Assembly (NCBI GenBank): GCA_016192825.1
Contig: JACPTK010000074.1
Span: forward strand, 100,641-164,640
DNA: 64,000 nt
Reading direction: 5' to 3'
DNA from: Betaproteobacteria bacterium
GTDB taxonomy: Bacteria > Pseudomonadota > Gammaproteobacteria > Burkholderiales > SG8-41
Under the pieces are notes generated by a model, which ran no database searches, had not been told where the DNA came from, and worked only from the letters and a program-made list of their open reading frames with translations. Positions 42,593-54,183 of the stretch are shown here, one piece after another. The first letter of the stretch is position 1. Every line of letters begins with the position of its first letter. Made by a program: the position numbers and the translations under genes.

Positions 42593-44586
42593 AACCAGCG
42601 CTTCAGCGACCTCACGCGCTCGAGGATCTTTTCGCTGACCGAGCTTTCCGCGCCCGCCGCGGTGACTTTGTGCTGGTGGGTGAGGTGGGGGTTCTGCTTG
42701 AACGACTGGTAGCGGGTGAGCGCGGCCTGGGTGTGCTGCCGCAGCAGGTCCGGGTTCACCGGTTTGTTGATGAAGCGGAAGATCTGCGCCTGGTTGATGA
42801 GCTCGATGACGAGCTCAGAGTCGGACGCCTCCGTCAGCACGATGACCAGAATTTCGGGATGCTCGTGCTTGAGAACCTTGAACGCGGCGAGCGATTCCTC
42901 GCCGCGGTTGGCGATGTCGGCGATGATGAGCGCGGACTCGTGCGCCTGCAGTTGCCCCAGGGCCGCGTCGAAGTCCTTCGCGTGGCGCACCGGGCAGGCG
43001 CCGCCCACGAACCGCTTTACCGCGCGGAACGTTTCCTCGCGTGCCTCGATGACCAGCACGCCTGCCTCCAGCTTCTCGGGCAGGATGGGCGGGGTTGCGG
43101 CGATTTCCGCGAGCTCCAGCGCGATCGCCGCGGCCTCGCCGAGAGTCTTCTGGATATCCTGGTTGTCCCAGGGCTTGGAGACGAAGCGGTACACCTCGCC
43201 TTCGTTGATCGAGCCGACGATCGCCGCGAGATCCGAGTAGCCGGTGAGCAGCAGCCTCACCGTCGCCGGCGCCACCTCCTTCACCCGCCGCAGCAGCTCC
43301 ACGCCCGTCATCTCGGGCATGCGCTGGTCGCTCACCACGACGTGGGGCTGGAATTTCCTGACGAACTCGAGCGCTTCGGGACCGTTGGTGGCCGTGAACA
43401 CGTGATAGTTCACGCGGAACACCGAGCGCAGAGCCGTGAGGATGCGCTCCTCGTCGTCCACGAACAAGATGCGCGCCTTCTTGCTCGCGAAGACCTCGCT
43501 CGCCGCTGATGCGGCGGGTGCCGCGCCGGGCATGGGGGCCGGCGCGGTGACCGCCGCGGGCACGCCGGGCTGGGTTGGCATGTCGGCCATGGCCGGAGCG
43601 CCGGGCTGGGTTGGTGCGTCGGTCGGGACGCTGGCCGGGGATTTGGCTCCCGCGGGGGGCAACCCCGCGAGCATGCGCGCGGCCTGGAGCAGCTTGGGGT
43701 CGATGCGCTGGGTGGGCTCGTCGGCGATGGTGCTGGGGGCGGGCTCGCGCCGGCTCTGGCGGATGCTCGCCTCGATGCCCTTGACGAACGCGTCGGAGAA
43801 CTCCTTCGCGGTCTGGAAGCGGTCCGCCTGCTTCTTGGCGAGCGCCTTCTGCACCGACCAGTCGAGCTGGACCGAGATCTTCGGGTCGTACTCGGAGGGG
43901 TTGACCGGGTGCTCGTTCAGGGCCTGGCGCATCACCTCGGCGTTGTTGCCGGTGAACGGCCGGCGGCCGGTGAGGAGCTCGTAGGCGATGACGCCCACCG
44001 AATAGATGTCGCTGCGCGCGTCGATATCGATGCCGAGGAACTGCTCCGGCGACATGTAGCCCGGCGAGCCCATGATCTCACCCACCTGCGTGAGGGTCGA
44101 GGAATCGAGGCGCGCGATGCCGAAATCGGTGAGCTTCAGGCGGCCGTCGTCGTTGATCAGGATGTTGGACGGCTTGATGTCCCGGTGCACGACGCCGAGC
44201 GAATGCGCGTAGCCCAGCCCGTCGAGCAGCTGGCGGACCAGCTCGCCGATCTCCTTCAGCCCGAACTTCGCCTGGTTCTGCAGGTGGTGGAACAGCGAGT
44301 GGCCGTTCACCAGCTCCATCACGATGTAGGCCGTCTCCAGGTCCTCGCCGTAGTCGTAGATGGCGGTAATGCGCGGGTGCGTGAGCCTTCCGACCGCCTG
44401 CGCCTCGTGGCGGAAGCGCGTGAGCGCGTACTGCAGGTCGGCCGGGTCGAGCGCCGACTTGGTGATGGTCTTGATCGCCACCGTGCGGTGGATCGCGGGG
44501 TCGAACGCGCGGTAGACGACGCCCATGCCGCCCTGGCCGAGCACGTCCTGGACCTGGTACTTGCCGATGGTGGACGGGGTGGTCAT
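42589..44586 (-). CDS. Ser/Thr protein kinase fused to receiver domains
   Basis: Hybrid signalling protein of 665 residues. Residues 9-270 form a Hanks-type kinase: [10 protein letters not shown]-loop, Lys39, HRDIKPSN (Asp136), DFG (Asp154), APE-type YMSPEQ. Residues 280-365 are a Pro/Ala-rich linker with repeated PTQPG. Residues 372-490 form a receiver domain with Asp420 in VVVSDQRMP and Lys471 in FVSKPWD, close to RpfG-type receivers. Residues 508-625 are a second, degenerate receiver (IIADI, Asp557). It directly follows the histidine kinase gene (25-base gap) at the end of the LIV unit, so phosphotransfer from that kinase to Asp420 is a reasonable inference. Confidence 0.9.
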   Translation of the reverse strand: MTTPSTIGKYQVQDVLGQGGMGVVYRAFDPAIHRTVAIKTITKSALDPADLQYALTRFRHEAQAVGRLTHPRITAIYDYGEDLETAYIVMELVNGHSLFHHLQNQAKFGLKEIGELVRQLLDGLGYAHSLGVVHRDIKPSNILINDDGRLKLTDFGIARLDSSTLTQVGEIMGSPGYMSPEQFLGIDIDARSDIYSVGVIAYELLTGRRPFTGNNAEVMRQALNEHPVNPSEYDPKISVQLDWSVQKALAKKQADRFQTAKEFSDAFVKGIEASIRQSRREPAPSTIADEPTQRIDPKLLQAARMLAGLPPAGAKSPASVPTDAPTQPGAPAMADMPTQPGVPAAVTAPAPMPGAAPAASAASEVFASKKARILFVDDEERILTALRSVFRVNYHVFTATNGPEALEFVRKFQPHVVVSDQRMPEMTGVELLRRVKEVAPATVRLLLTGYSDLAAIVGSINEGEVYRFVSKPWDNQDIQKTLGEAAAIALELAEIAATPPILPEKLEAGVLVIEAREETFRAVKRFVGGACPVRHAKDFDAALGQLQAHESALIIADIANRGEESLAAFKVLKHEHPEILVIVLTEASDSELVIELINQAQIFRFINKPVNPDLLRQHTQAALTRYQSFKQNPHLTHQHKVTAAGAESSVSEKILERVRSLKRWF

Positions 44587-44611
44587 CGCGGGGGGGTGGG
44601 TCCAGGCGCGC

Positions 44612-46471
44612 TCAGGCCGCCTGTTGCGCCGGCTCCGGGGGGGTCAACGGTAGCACCACCGTGATCTTGGTGCCAACCCCGACGGCGGAGTCCACGCTGA
44701 TGCTGCCGCCGTGCTGCTGGACGATCTTGTAGACGATGGAAAGCCCCAGGCCGGTGCCCTTGCCCACATCCTTGGTGGTGAAGAACGGGTCGAAGATCTT
44801 GGGCAGCACCTCGGGCGGGATGCCCTTGCCGTTGTCCTGCACCTCCACCGCGACATGCTCCGCGTCCTGGCGGCGCGTGCTGACCGTGATCACGCCCTTC
44901 CCCGATTCGATTGCCTGCGCCGCGTTGTTGACGAGGTTCAGGAACACCTGGTTGATCTGCGACGGCGAGCAGGTGATCGTGGGGATGTCGCCGAAGTTCC
45001 GGTTCACGGTATGGCTCTTGAGTTCATGCTTGGCGAGCAGCAGCGTGCTCTCGAGCCCCTCGTTCAGGTTGAAGGCCGCGACCTTGCTGCGGTCGAGCCG
45101 CGAGAAGTTCTTCAGGTTGAGCACGATTTCCGAAATCTGCTTGATGCCGTAGAGCCCGTCCTTCACCAGGGTCAGCAGCTCCTCGAGCACCTGGTGCTCC
45201 TTGAGCTGGCCGATCAGCTGCTCCGTCCGCCCGAATTGCTGCGCCAGCTCGTGCGGATTGGCCGTCCCCGAACGCAGCAGCTCGAGCAGCTTTTCGGATT
45301 CGTTGACGAGGCGCACGAGCTCGGACAGCTTCGCCGTCACCGAGCCCAGGCTGTTCTTGACGTAGGCGAGCGGCGTGTTGATTTCGTGCGCCACGCCCGC
45401 GACCATCTGCCCGAGCGAGGACATCTTCTCGGTCTGGATCAACTGTGCCTCGGACTCCTTCAGCTGCCGCAACGCTTCCGAGAGCTCCTGGGTGCGCTCG
45501 GCGACCCGCTGCTCGAGGCTTTCATTCAGGCTCTTCAGCGCGGCATTGGCGGCGTTGAGCTGCCGGTAGCTCGCGATGAGGCGCGTGCCGACGTAGCCCA
45601 GCAGGATCAGCAGCGCGCCGGAATAGGCGACGAGATAGGCGCGGTAGAACTCCTGGTCCGTCAGGGCCGCCTCAAGCTCGCCCGAGAACGCCTCGGTCAG
45701 GCTATCCACGCGCGGCCCGGCGGTCAGGAACGCGAGCTTGGCGAACAGCTCCTGCTCGACCGGCCGCGCGCCGACCAGCTGCTGCACGTGGTCGTCAAGG
45801 CGGTGGATGCCGTCGCGCAGCGCCGGCGGCAGGCGATCCGCCGCCTGCCGCAGGTCGGAGAGGACGCCCGCGAGGAGCTTGCGCTGCGCCTCGGCCGGCG
45901 CGAAGTAATACCGCTGCGCCTCGGCGACCGCCTGCACCGCCGCGCTCTCCGCGGCCACCAGCCGCTCCCGGTCGCGGAAATCCTGCCACGAGCCGCGCAC
46001 CAGGCCCGCGATCTCGGGCTCGCCCGCCAGCACCCGCGCGAGGGCCTGCTTGGTGGCGGCATTCGCTTTCCGGAACCGCTCCACCATCGCGGCCTTCTGG
46101 GAGAAAGCGGCCGCGAGATCCGGCAGGCCGCGCGTGAGGACGGGGCTGCGGAGCGCCCGGGCGGCGACGGCAAGCTCGTTGTTGATGCGCGCAATCACCG
46201 GGCCGTAATCGGCGCCCGGCGTCTGCGACAGGGTAAACTCCGAGCGCGCGCGCCAGATGTCGACGTCCCAGCGCGCGTCGATTTCCTTGAGTTCCCGCAA
46301 AGCGGCCAGCACTTCGTGGCTGCGCTTGATGTCCGCGCCCTGGGTCTTCAGGTAAAGGTAGCCGAGAATCGCGGCGAGCGCGACGGCGCAGACGGCAAGA
46401 AGGGTCCGCCGGGCGGCGCGGGTCGCCAGGATGCGTTTGAGCGCCATTGCGTGGGCGGCAGGCTCGTTCAT
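44612..46471 (-). CDS. Membrane sensor histidine kinase with DAHL-like periplasmic domain
   Basis: 619 residues: cytoplasmic start, TM1 (about 22-41), long all-alpha extracytoplasmic domain (45-275) resembling the double-helix DAHL/four-helix sensors, TM2 (277-299), coiled coil (305-345), HisKA box with His362 in [11 protein letters not shown], long insertion with a second coiled coil, then an HATPase domain with [19 protein letters not shown] and [11 protein letters not shown]. The gene starts 7 bases past the livF stop, so it belongs to the same transcription unit as the transporter. Ligand is unknown. Confidence 0.92.
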   Translation of the reverse strand: MNEPAAHAMALKRILATRAARRTLLAVCAVALAAILGYLYLKTQGADIKRSHEVLAALRELKEIDARWDVDIWRARSEFTLSQTPGADYGPVIARINNELAVAARALRSPVLTRGLPDLAAAFSQKAAMVERFRKANAATKQALARVLAGEPEIAGLVRGSWQDFRDRERLVAAESAAVQAVAEAQRYYFAPAEAQRKLLAGVLSDLRQAADRLPPALRDGIHRLDDHVQQLVGARPVEQELFAKLAFLTAGPRVDSLTEAFSGELEAALTDQEFYRAYLVAYSGALLILLGYVGTRLIASYRQLNAANAALKSLNESLEQRVAERTQELSEALRQLKESEAQLIQTEKMSSLGQMVAGVAHEINTPLAYVKNSLGSVTAKLSELVRLVNESEKLLELLRSGTANPHELAQQFGRTEQLIGQLKEHQVLEELLTLVKDGLYGIKQISEIVLNLKNFSRLDRSKVAAFNLNEGLESTLLLAKHELKSHTVNRNFGDIPTITCSPSQINQVFLNLVNNAAQAIESGKGVITVSTRRQDAEHVAVEVQDNGKGIPPEVLPKIFDPFFTTKDVGKGTGLGLSIVYKIVQQHGGSISVDSAVGVGTKITVVLPLTPPEPAQQAA

Positions 46472-46478
46472 GCCGTGC

Positions 46479-47183
46479 TCACTCGCCCAGATAGGCCTGC
46501 CGCACCTGGGGGCTGGCGAGCAGCCGCGGCGCGCTGTCGGCGGCCACGATCAGGCCGCTTTCCATGACGTAACCGCGATGGCAGGCCTCGAGCGCGAGCC
46601 ACGCGTTCTGCTCCACCAGCAGCAGCGTCGCGCCCTCGGCAGCGATTGCGCGTATGGTTTCGAAGATTGTCTGCACCATCATTGGCGCGAGCCCCATGCT
46701 GGGTTCGTCGAGCAGCAGCAGGCGCGGGCGGCTCATCAGCGCCCGCCCGATCGCCAGCATCTGCTGCTCGCCCCCCGAAAGCGTTCCCGCGAGCTGCCGG
46801 CGGCGCTCGGCGAGCCGCGGCAGGCGCCCGTAGACGCGGTCGAAATCGGCGATGATGCGCGCTGAATCGCGGCGGCTGTAGGCGCCCATCGCGAGGTTCT
46901 CCTCTACGGTGAGCCGCCCGAACACGCCGCGCCCCTCGGGCACCAGCGCCAGCCCCTGCCGGACCAGTTCGAATGCCGGGCGCGCCGTTATGTCATTGCC
47001 ATTATAGTGGATGCGGCCGGCGGCGGGCCTTACCAGGCCGGCGAGCGCCTTCAGCGTTGTTGTCTTGCCGGCGCCGTTTGCGCCGATCAGCGTGACGAGC
47101 TCGCCTGCCCGCACTTCGAGGTCGATGCCCTTGACGGCGTTGATCCCGCCGTAGGAGACCTTGAGCCCCCGCACCTCAAGCAA
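46479..47183 (-). CDS. livF: Branched-chain amino acid ABC transporter ATPase LivF
   Basis: ATPase of a LIV-type importer (234 residues): Walker A GANGAGKTTT, signature LSGGEQQMLAIGRAL, Walker B LLLLDEPSMGLAP. The start is TTG at 47183, overlapping the livG stop by 8 bases. Together with LivG it forms the heterodimeric motor. It directly precedes the sensor kinase. Confidence 0.95.
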   Translation of the reverse strand: MLEVRGLKVSYGGINAVKGIDLEVRAGELVTLIGANGAGKTTTLKALAGLVRPAAGRIHYNGNDITARPAFELVRQGLALVPEGRGVFGRLTVEENLAMGAYSRRDSARIIADFDRVYGRLPRLAERRRQLAGTLSGGEQQMLAIGRALMSRPRLLLLDEPSMGLAPMMVQTIFETIRAIAAEGATLLLVEQNAWLALEACHRGYVMESGLIVAADSAPRLLASPQVRQAYLGE

Positions 47184-47961
47184 GCTCGCCTCCCAGATAG
47201 GCGGCGATGACGGCAGGATCGCGCCGCACTTCCGACGGCGCGCCCTCGGCGATCTTGCGGCCGTAATCGAGCACCGCCACCCGGTCGCACAGCCCCATCA
47301 CGAGCTTCACATCGTGCTCGATCAGCAGCAGCGACATGCCGTCGCTGCGGATGCGGGCAAGCAGCCGCCTCAGCTCCTCGCGCTCGGTGGGGTTCATTCC
47401 CGCGGCGGGCTCATCGAGCGCAAGAAGCTTCGGCTCGGTTGCGAGCGCGCGCGCAATTTCGAGGCGGCGCTGGTCGCCGTAGGAGAGGCAGAAGGCCGGC
47501 TCCGCGGCCCGGCCGGCGATGCCGACGTATTCGAGCAGCGCGTGGGCGCGGCCGATGATCGCGGCCTCCTCGGCGCGGGTCGCGGCGCTGCGCAGCACCG
47601 CGCCGAGGACCCCGGCGCGCGTGCGGACGTGGCGCCCCACCATCACGTTCTCGAGGGCGCTCATGTTCGCGAACAGGCGGATGTTCTGGAAGGTGCGCGC
47701 GATGCCGCACTCCACGACGCGGTGCGGCTTGACGCCAGTGAGGCGAACGCCGTCGAAGTCGAGCTCTCCGCCATCCGGCCGGTAGAGGCCGGTGACGACG
47801 TTGAACAGCGTGGTCTTACCCGCGCCATTGGGCCCGATCAGCCCGAAGATCTCGCCTCGCTTGACGGTGAGCGAGACCTCCGCGAGGGCGGTGAGCCCCC
47901 CGAAGCGCTTGCTGATCGCGCTCGCGGCGAGCAGCGCGCCGCTCTCAGCGCGCGGCGTCAT
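47176..47961 (-). CDS. livG: Branched-chain amino acid ABC transporter ATPase LivG
   Basis: ATPase of 261 residues: Walker A GPNGAGKTTLFN, signature region LSYGDQRRLEIARAL (Q/R-rich variant typical of LivG), Walker B LLALDEPAAGMNP, and the LivG insert with RTFQNIRLF. The start overlaps livM by 17 bases. Permease partners are LivH and LivM. Confidence 0.95.
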   Translation of the reverse strand: MTPRAESGALLAASAISKRFGGLTALAEVSLTVKRGEIFGLIGPNGAGKTTLFNVVTGLYRPDGGELDFDGVRLTGVKPHRVVECGIARTFQNIRLFANMSALENVMVGRHVRTRAGVLGAVLRSAATRAEEAAIIGRAHALLEYVGIAGRAAEPAFCLSYGDQRRLEIARALATEPKLLALDEPAAGMNPTEREELRRLLARIRSDGMSLLLIEHDVKLVMGLCDRVAVLDYGRKIAEGAPSEVRRDPAVIAAYLGGELA

Positions 47962-49081
47962 AAACGCTCGCCTGTTCCTGCCGCGCGATGTCGCCTTCTG
48001 CGGCCAGCTCGCGGCGGCGCACCGGCGAGGGCCACAGCCCGGAGGGCCGCAGCAGCATCACCAGGATCAGAGCCAGGCCGAACACCAGCAGCCTGAGATC
48101 GGCGGGATCGGCGAGCACGCGCCCGAAGAGCGCCTGCTGCAGCGGCCCCAGGTAGCGCAGCGCCTCGGGCAGCACTACCAGCAGAATGGCGCCGAGAACC
48201 ACGCCCGGGATGTGCCCCATGCCGCCCAGCACCACCATGCACAGGATCATGATCGATTCGATGAGCGTGAAGCTCTCGGGGCTGACGAATCCCTGGAAGC
48301 CGGCGAACAGCCCGCCCGAGACTCCGCCGAAGCTCGCGCCCATGGCGAACGCGAGCAGCTTCATGTTGCGGGTGTCGATGCCGGTGGCCGCCGCCGCCAC
48401 CTCGTCCTCGCGGATCGCCACCCACGCGCGACCGATGCGCGAATCCTCAAGGCGCATCGAGACGAAGATCACGGCGAGCGTCAGCGCGAGGAACAGGTAG
48501 TAGTAGTTGTAGACGGCGGGAAAGGCGAGCCCGAGAAAGGCGTGCGGCTGGGCGAGCGACCAGCCGCCGACGTGGATAGGGTCGATCAGGTTCACGCCCT
48601 GGGGGCCGTTGGTGATGTTGACCGGCGCGTTGAGATTCACGAGAAAGATGCGGATGATCTCGCCGAAGCCGAGCGTCACGATCGCGAGGTAGTCGCCGCG
48701 CAGCCGCAATGTCGGAGCGCCGAGCAGCACGCCGAAGACGCAGGCGATCACCGCGCACGCCGGCAGCAGCGCCCAGAACGGCAGGTGGATGTTGAAGTGC
48801 GGGGAGGCCAGCAGCGCGTAGAGATAAGCGCCCACGGCGAAGAACGCCACGTAGCCGAGATCGAGCAGCCCGGCGTAGCCCACCACGATGTTGAGCCCGA
48901 GCGCGAGCATGACGTAGAGCAGGGCGAAGGCGGCGATGCGCACCCACGCGCGGCCGGCCACCCAGTCGGTGACGAACGGCAGCGCAATCAGGAGGAGCGC
49001 GAGCAGGAGATACGCGGCCCAAACAACCCTGGGGTCGCGCCTCAGTTGCGCCCACCGTTGCGCCAGGCTAGTCATGACCAT
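47945..49081 (-). CDS. livM: Branched-chain amino acid ABC transporter permease LivM
   Basis: Polytopic permease of 378 residues with about ten hydrophobic segments and the LivM motif LNIVVGYAGLLDLGYVAFFAVGAY (quoted in part: VVGYAGLLDLGYVAFF). The EAA-like cytoplasmic loop RIGRAWVAIREDEVAAAATGID is present in part (AWVAIREDEVAA). I use the ATG at 49081; an in-frame TTG further out (49120) and an ATG at 49075 are alternatives. The upstream gap 49082-49213 holds short GATCCGTGATC-type repeats. Confidence 0.92.
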   Translation of the reverse strand: MVMTSLAQRWAQLRRDPRVVWAAYLLLALLLIALPFVTDWVAGRAWVRIAAFALLYVMLALGLNIVVGYAGLLDLGYVAFFAVGAYLYALLASPHFNIHLPFWALLPACAVIACVFGVLLGAPTLRLRGDYLAIVTLGFGEIIRIFLVNLNAPVNITNGPQGVNLIDPIHVGGWSLAQPHAFLGLAFPAVYNYYYLFLALTLAVIFVSMRLEDSRIGRAWVAIREDEVAAAATGIDTRNMKLLAFAMGASFGGVSGGLFAGFQGFVSPESFTLIESIMILCMVVLGGMGHIPGVVLGAILLVVLPEALRYLGPLQQALFGRVLADPADLRLLVFGLALILVMLLRPSGLWPSPVRRRELAAEGDIARQEQASVYDAAR

Positions 49082-49105
49082 GCGATTCAGGGCTCGGTGC
49101 AACCG

Positions 49106-49213
49106 ATTTCCCGCAGACAATGATCCGTGATCCGCGATCCATGATCCGAAGAAGGTCGCTGTTTGGCTGCGAATTCATGTCGGTTCACGGCTCACGAGTC
49201 ACGGATCACGCTC
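49106..49213. repeat. Short GATCC/GTGATC repeats between livM and livH
   Basis: The sequence from 49119 reads as a 7- to 8-base periodic series (TGATCCGTGATCCGCGATCC) and from 49191 as TCACGAGTCACGGATCACG, its rough inverse. The two arms could pair. No gene lies here. The pattern resembles in style the short-period repeats after fis and after lgt. Confidence 0.45.
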
Positions 49214-50143
49214 TCACGATCTTTCGGCCACGCGCTCGCCGAGCAGCCCCGAGGGCCGGAACACCAGCACCAGGATCAGCACCAGGAACGCAAATACGTC
49301 CTGGTAGTGGCTTCCGAGGAAGCCGCCGGTGAGCGGCCCGATGTAGCCGGCACCGAGGCTCTCGATCACGCCCAGCAACAAGCCGCCGAGCATGGCGCCG
49401 GCGAGATTGCCGATGCCGCCCAGCACCGCGGCGGTGAACGCCTTCAATCCCAGCATGAAGCCCATGAAGTAATGCGCGATGCCGTAGTAGGCCGCCACCA
49501 TCACGCCGGCCACCGCGGCGAGCGCGGAGCCGATCACGAAAGTGAGGGAGATCACGGTGTTGATGTTGACGCCCATCAGGCCGGCGACTTCCGGGTTCTG
49601 GGAGGTGGCGCGCATGGCGCGCCCGAGGCGGGTGCGGTGCACGATCCAGAGCAATCCCGCCATGACGGCCAGCGCGAGGACCACGATGAAGATCTGGAGG
49701 TCGTTCACGGTGGCGCCGGCGAACGGGTGGGGGGTGGCCGGCAGCAGCGCGGGAAACGAGTGGTACTGGCGTCCCCAGACGAGCATCGCCACGTTCTGCA
49801 GCAGGATGGACATGCCGATCGCGGTGATGAGGGCGGCGAGCCGCGGCGCCTGGCGCAGCGGGCGGTAGGCGACGCGCTCGATGGCGTAGCCGAGCGCCAT
49901 GCACACGGGAATGGCGAGAAGCAGGCCCAGCGCCGCGATGAGCGGGGCCGGCAGCGGGACCCCGCTTCCGACCAGCAGCTGGATCGCGGTGAGCGCCACC
50001 ATGGCCCCGATCATCACCACCTCGCCGTGCGCGAAATTGATCAGCCCCAGGATGCCGTAGACCATGGTATAGCCCAGCGCAACCAGCGCGTAGATCGCGC
50101 CCAGCACGATGCCGTTCACGAGTTGCTGAATAAAGATGTCCAC
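49214..50143 (-). CDS. livH: Branched-chain amino acid ABC transporter permease LivH
   Basis: Polytopic permease of 309 residues, with the LivH N-terminus QLVNGIVLGAIYALVALGYTMVYG (quoted in part: GAIYALVALGYTMVYG) and INFAHGEVVM. Seven to eight membrane segments follow. The start codon is GTG at 50143. A hairpin with a UUCG loop separates it from livK. Confidence 0.94.
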   Translation of the reverse strand: MDIFIQQLVNGIVLGAIYALVALGYTMVYGILGLINFAHGEVVMIGAMVALTAIQLLVGSGVPLPAPLIAALGLLLAIPVCMALGYAIERVAYRPLRQAPRLAALITAIGMSILLQNVAMLVWGRQYHSFPALLPATPHPFAGATVNDLQIFIVVLALAVMAGLLWIVHRTRLGRAMRATSQNPEVAGLMGVNINTVISLTFVIGSALAAVAGVMVAAYYGIAHYFMGFMLGLKAFTAAVLGGIGNLAGAMLGGLLLGVIESLGAGYIGPLTGGFLGSHYQDVFAFLVLILVLVFRPSGLLGERVAERS

Positions 50144-50167
50144 GGCGTCACTCTTCCTGAACGTAAG

Positions 50168-50189
50168 AACGGCACCCGAAGGTGCCGTT
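50168..50189 (-). promoter_or_regulatory. UUCG-capped hairpin between livK and livH
   Basis: AACGGCACC (50168-50176) and GGTGCCGTT (50181-50189) form a perfect 9-bp stem. In the minus-strand transcript the cap is C(UUCG)G, an exceptionally stable tetraloop. There is only a weak U-run afterwards. Such hairpins often protect the upstream receptor mRNA or attenuate transcription, so LivK would be made in excess over the permease. Confidence 0.6.
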
Positions 50190-50223
50190 TCAACTTCGAT
50201 TCAAGCGTTTCACCGCCGCGCCG

Positions 50224-51462
50224 CTATTTTTTCTCCGCGGCTGGCGCGGTGGGCTTGTCCGTGGCGGCGGCCGCCTGCTCCGGCGCGGCCGCTCCGCCGC
50301 CTACCGTCTCGAGCGCTTCCCACTTGCCCTGCTTCACGGCGTAGAGCGTGATCGGGCCGTTCCTGAGGTCGCCGTTCCCGTCAAAGGCGATCGGGCCGCT
50401 GACGCCCTGGCGGCTGGTCCTGGCGAGTTCGGGCAGGTACTTTGCCGGGTCGGTGGAATCGGCCTTCACCATGGCCTCGACCAGCGTCATCGTCGCGTCA
50501 TAGGCGTACGGCGCGTAGATCTGGATCTGGCCGTACTTGGCGGTGAACCTGTCGGTAAAGTCCTTGCCGCCCGGCATCTTGTCGAGCGGCAAGCCGGGCG
50601 AGGAGGCGACCACGTCTTCCGCTGCCGGGCCGGCCAGCTTGAGGAATTCCTGGCTTTGCGCACCATCGCCGCCGAGAAACTGGGCCTTGATTCCCAGCGA
50701 TTTCATCTGGGCTACCATCGGTCCCGCCTGCGCGTCCATGCCGCCGTAGAACACGAGATCCGGCCGCTTGCCCTTGACGTTGGTGAGGATCGAACGGAAA
50801 TCCGTCGCCTTGTCGTTGGTGTATTCGCGCGCCACGACGGCCGCGCCGGCCGCCTTGGCCGCCTTCTCGAACTCGTCCGCCAGACCCTGACCGTAGGCGG
50901 TGCGGTCATCGATGATGGCGACCTTCTTGGCGCGGAGCTTGCCCGCCGCGTACTCGCCCAGCGCCTTGCCCTGCTGCACGTCGTTCGCCATGACGCGAAA
51001 TGCGCCTTTGTAACCCTGTTGCGTGTACTTGGGGTTGGTCGCCGACGGCGATACCTGCACGATCCCGGCGTCGTGGTAGATTTTCGATGCCGGGATGGTG
51101 GTGCCCGAATTGAGGTGACCGATCACGCCGGCCACTTTCGCGTCGACCAGTTTCTGCGCGACGATGGTGCCGGTCTTTGGGTCAGCCTGGTCGTCCTCGC
51201 TGAGGAGCTCGAACTTCACCTTCGCGCCGCCGATCACCAGGCCCTTGGCGTTCAGTTCCTCGATGGCAAGCCGCGCCCCGTTGTCGTTGTCCTTGCCGAG
51301 ATGGGCCTGCGGCCCGGTGAGCGGTGACACTTGCCCGATCCGGACCACCACCTCTGCCGGCGGCTTCGGCGCTTCCGCCTTGGGCGGTGGCGCTTCCTGG
51401 CCGCAGCCGGAGAGGATCCCGGCAAGCACCAGGCCCATGCCGATGAGAGGTTTGCGTGTCAT
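50224..51462 (-). CDS. livK: Branched-chain amino acid-type ABC transporter substrate-binding lipoprotein
   Basis: Periplasmic-binding protein of the LivJ/LivK type-I fold, 412 residues. A lipobox, ILSGC, near residue 20 marks it as a lipoprotein. Hallmarks are VVRIGQVSPLTGPQAHLGKDNDNGARLAIEE (quoted in part: SPLTGPQAHLGKDNDNGARL), IGHLNSGTT and the TAYGQGLADEF motif. An Ala/Pro-rich C-terminal tail follows the fold. Actual ligand may be an amino acid or another small organic molecule. First gene of livK-H-M-G-F-HK-STK. Confidence 0.92.
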   Translation of the reverse strand: MTRKPLIGMGLVLAGILSGCGQEAPPPKAEAPKPPAEVVVRIGQVSPLTGPQAHLGKDNDNGARLAIEELNAKGLVIGGAKVKFELLSEDDQADPKTGTIVAQKLVDAKVAGVIGHLNSGTTIPASKIYHDAGIVQVSPSATNPKYTQQGYKGAFRVMANDVQQGKALGEYAAGKLRAKKVAIIDDRTAYGQGLADEFEKAAKAAGAAVVAREYTNDKATDFRSILTNVKGKRPDLVFYGGMDAQAGPMVAQMKSLGIKAQFLGGDGAQSQEFLKLAGPAAEDVVASSPGLPLDKMPGGKDFTDRFTAKYGQIQIYAPYAYDATMTLVEAMVKADSTDPAKYLPELARTSRQGVSGPIAFDGNGDLRNGPITLYAVKQGKWEALETVGGGAAAPEQAAAATDKPTAPAAEKK

Positions 51463-51504
51463 GGGAATTCCTTGAGATAAATCGTTGTTGCTACTAGAGA
51501 AATC

Positions 51505-51533
51505 ATTATCCTAATCGGCTGCGGCCTTGTCAA
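51505..51533 (-). promoter_or_regulatory. Sigma-70 promoter of the livK unit
   Basis: On the minus strand TTGACA (51533-51528) is followed by exactly 17 bases and GATAAT (51510-51505), a near-consensus promoter. Predicted start is about 36 bases before the livK ATG. It is the strongest promoter match in the window. Confidence 0.75.
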
Positions 51534-51555
51534 TTTCCTGGCCTTGCGGGAGGCA

Positions 51556-51587
51556 CAAAAAAGCCGGCCCAGGACGGGGGCCGGCTC
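51556..51587 (-). terminator. Intrinsic terminator after the cytochrome c gene
   Basis: AGCCGGCCC (51562-51570) pairs with GGGCCGGCT (51578-51586). On the minus strand six T follow (A-run 51557-51562). It ends the cytochrome transcript and insulates the livK promoter. Confidence 0.85.
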
Positions 51588-51607
51588 GATCCGTGGATCG
51601 CAGTCGA

Positions 51608-51934
51608 TTATTTGAGGGACAGGACCCACTTCACGATCGACCTGATGTCGTCGTCTTTCACGTGCGCGTTGGGCGGCATCGGCACGTCACCCCACGCGCC
51701 CTTGCCACCCGCCTTCACTTTCTTGACCAGATTCGCCTCAGCGCCCTTGTCCTTGCGGTACTTGTTCGCGATGTCCTTGTAGCTCGGCCCGACCAGCTTC
51801 TTGTCCATGGTATGACAGGCGAAACAGCCGCTCGTCTTGGCCAGCGCCTCGGCGGCCTTGGGGTCGGCCGCGTGCGCGCCGGCGGCAAGGGTTGCTGCGG
51901 CCGCAGCCGCAAAAAAGATCACGACTTGCTTCAT
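51608..51934 (-). CDS. Class I cytochrome c (c551/c5-like)
   Basis: Periplasmic monohaem cytochrome, 108 residues including a signal peptide (to about AAGAHA). Haem motif CFACH near residue 37, with axial Met in DVPMPPNAHV and the KLVGPSYKDIANKY segment typical of c551/c552-type proteins. ATG 51934 is chosen; an upstream frame extension lacks a signal-like start. A GGAGC site precedes it. Single-gene unit. Confidence 0.92.
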   Translation of the reverse strand: MKQVVIFFAAAAAATLAAGAHAADPKAAEALAKTSGCFACHTMDKKLVGPSYKDIANKYRKDKGAEANLVKKVKAGGKGAWGDVPMPPNAHVKDDDIRSIVKWVLSLK

Positions 51935-52063
51935 GAATAAGCTCCCGGGTTGTGGTTGGGTACAGCGCAAGAGTCCGCGCATTTTAGCGTAACCGGAATC
52001 TGCCGGGCATCAGCCCGGCCCGCTCCGCGCCTGGAACAGCCCCGACGGTCGCCAGCGAAACGC

Positions 52064-54115
<2,052 letters not shown>

Positions 54116-54183
54116 GGGGCGCAGCGTCCGTGCCTCCCGATTCTGTCACAAGGGCGCGCGCAAGCCCATCCGCCGGCCCCGGA

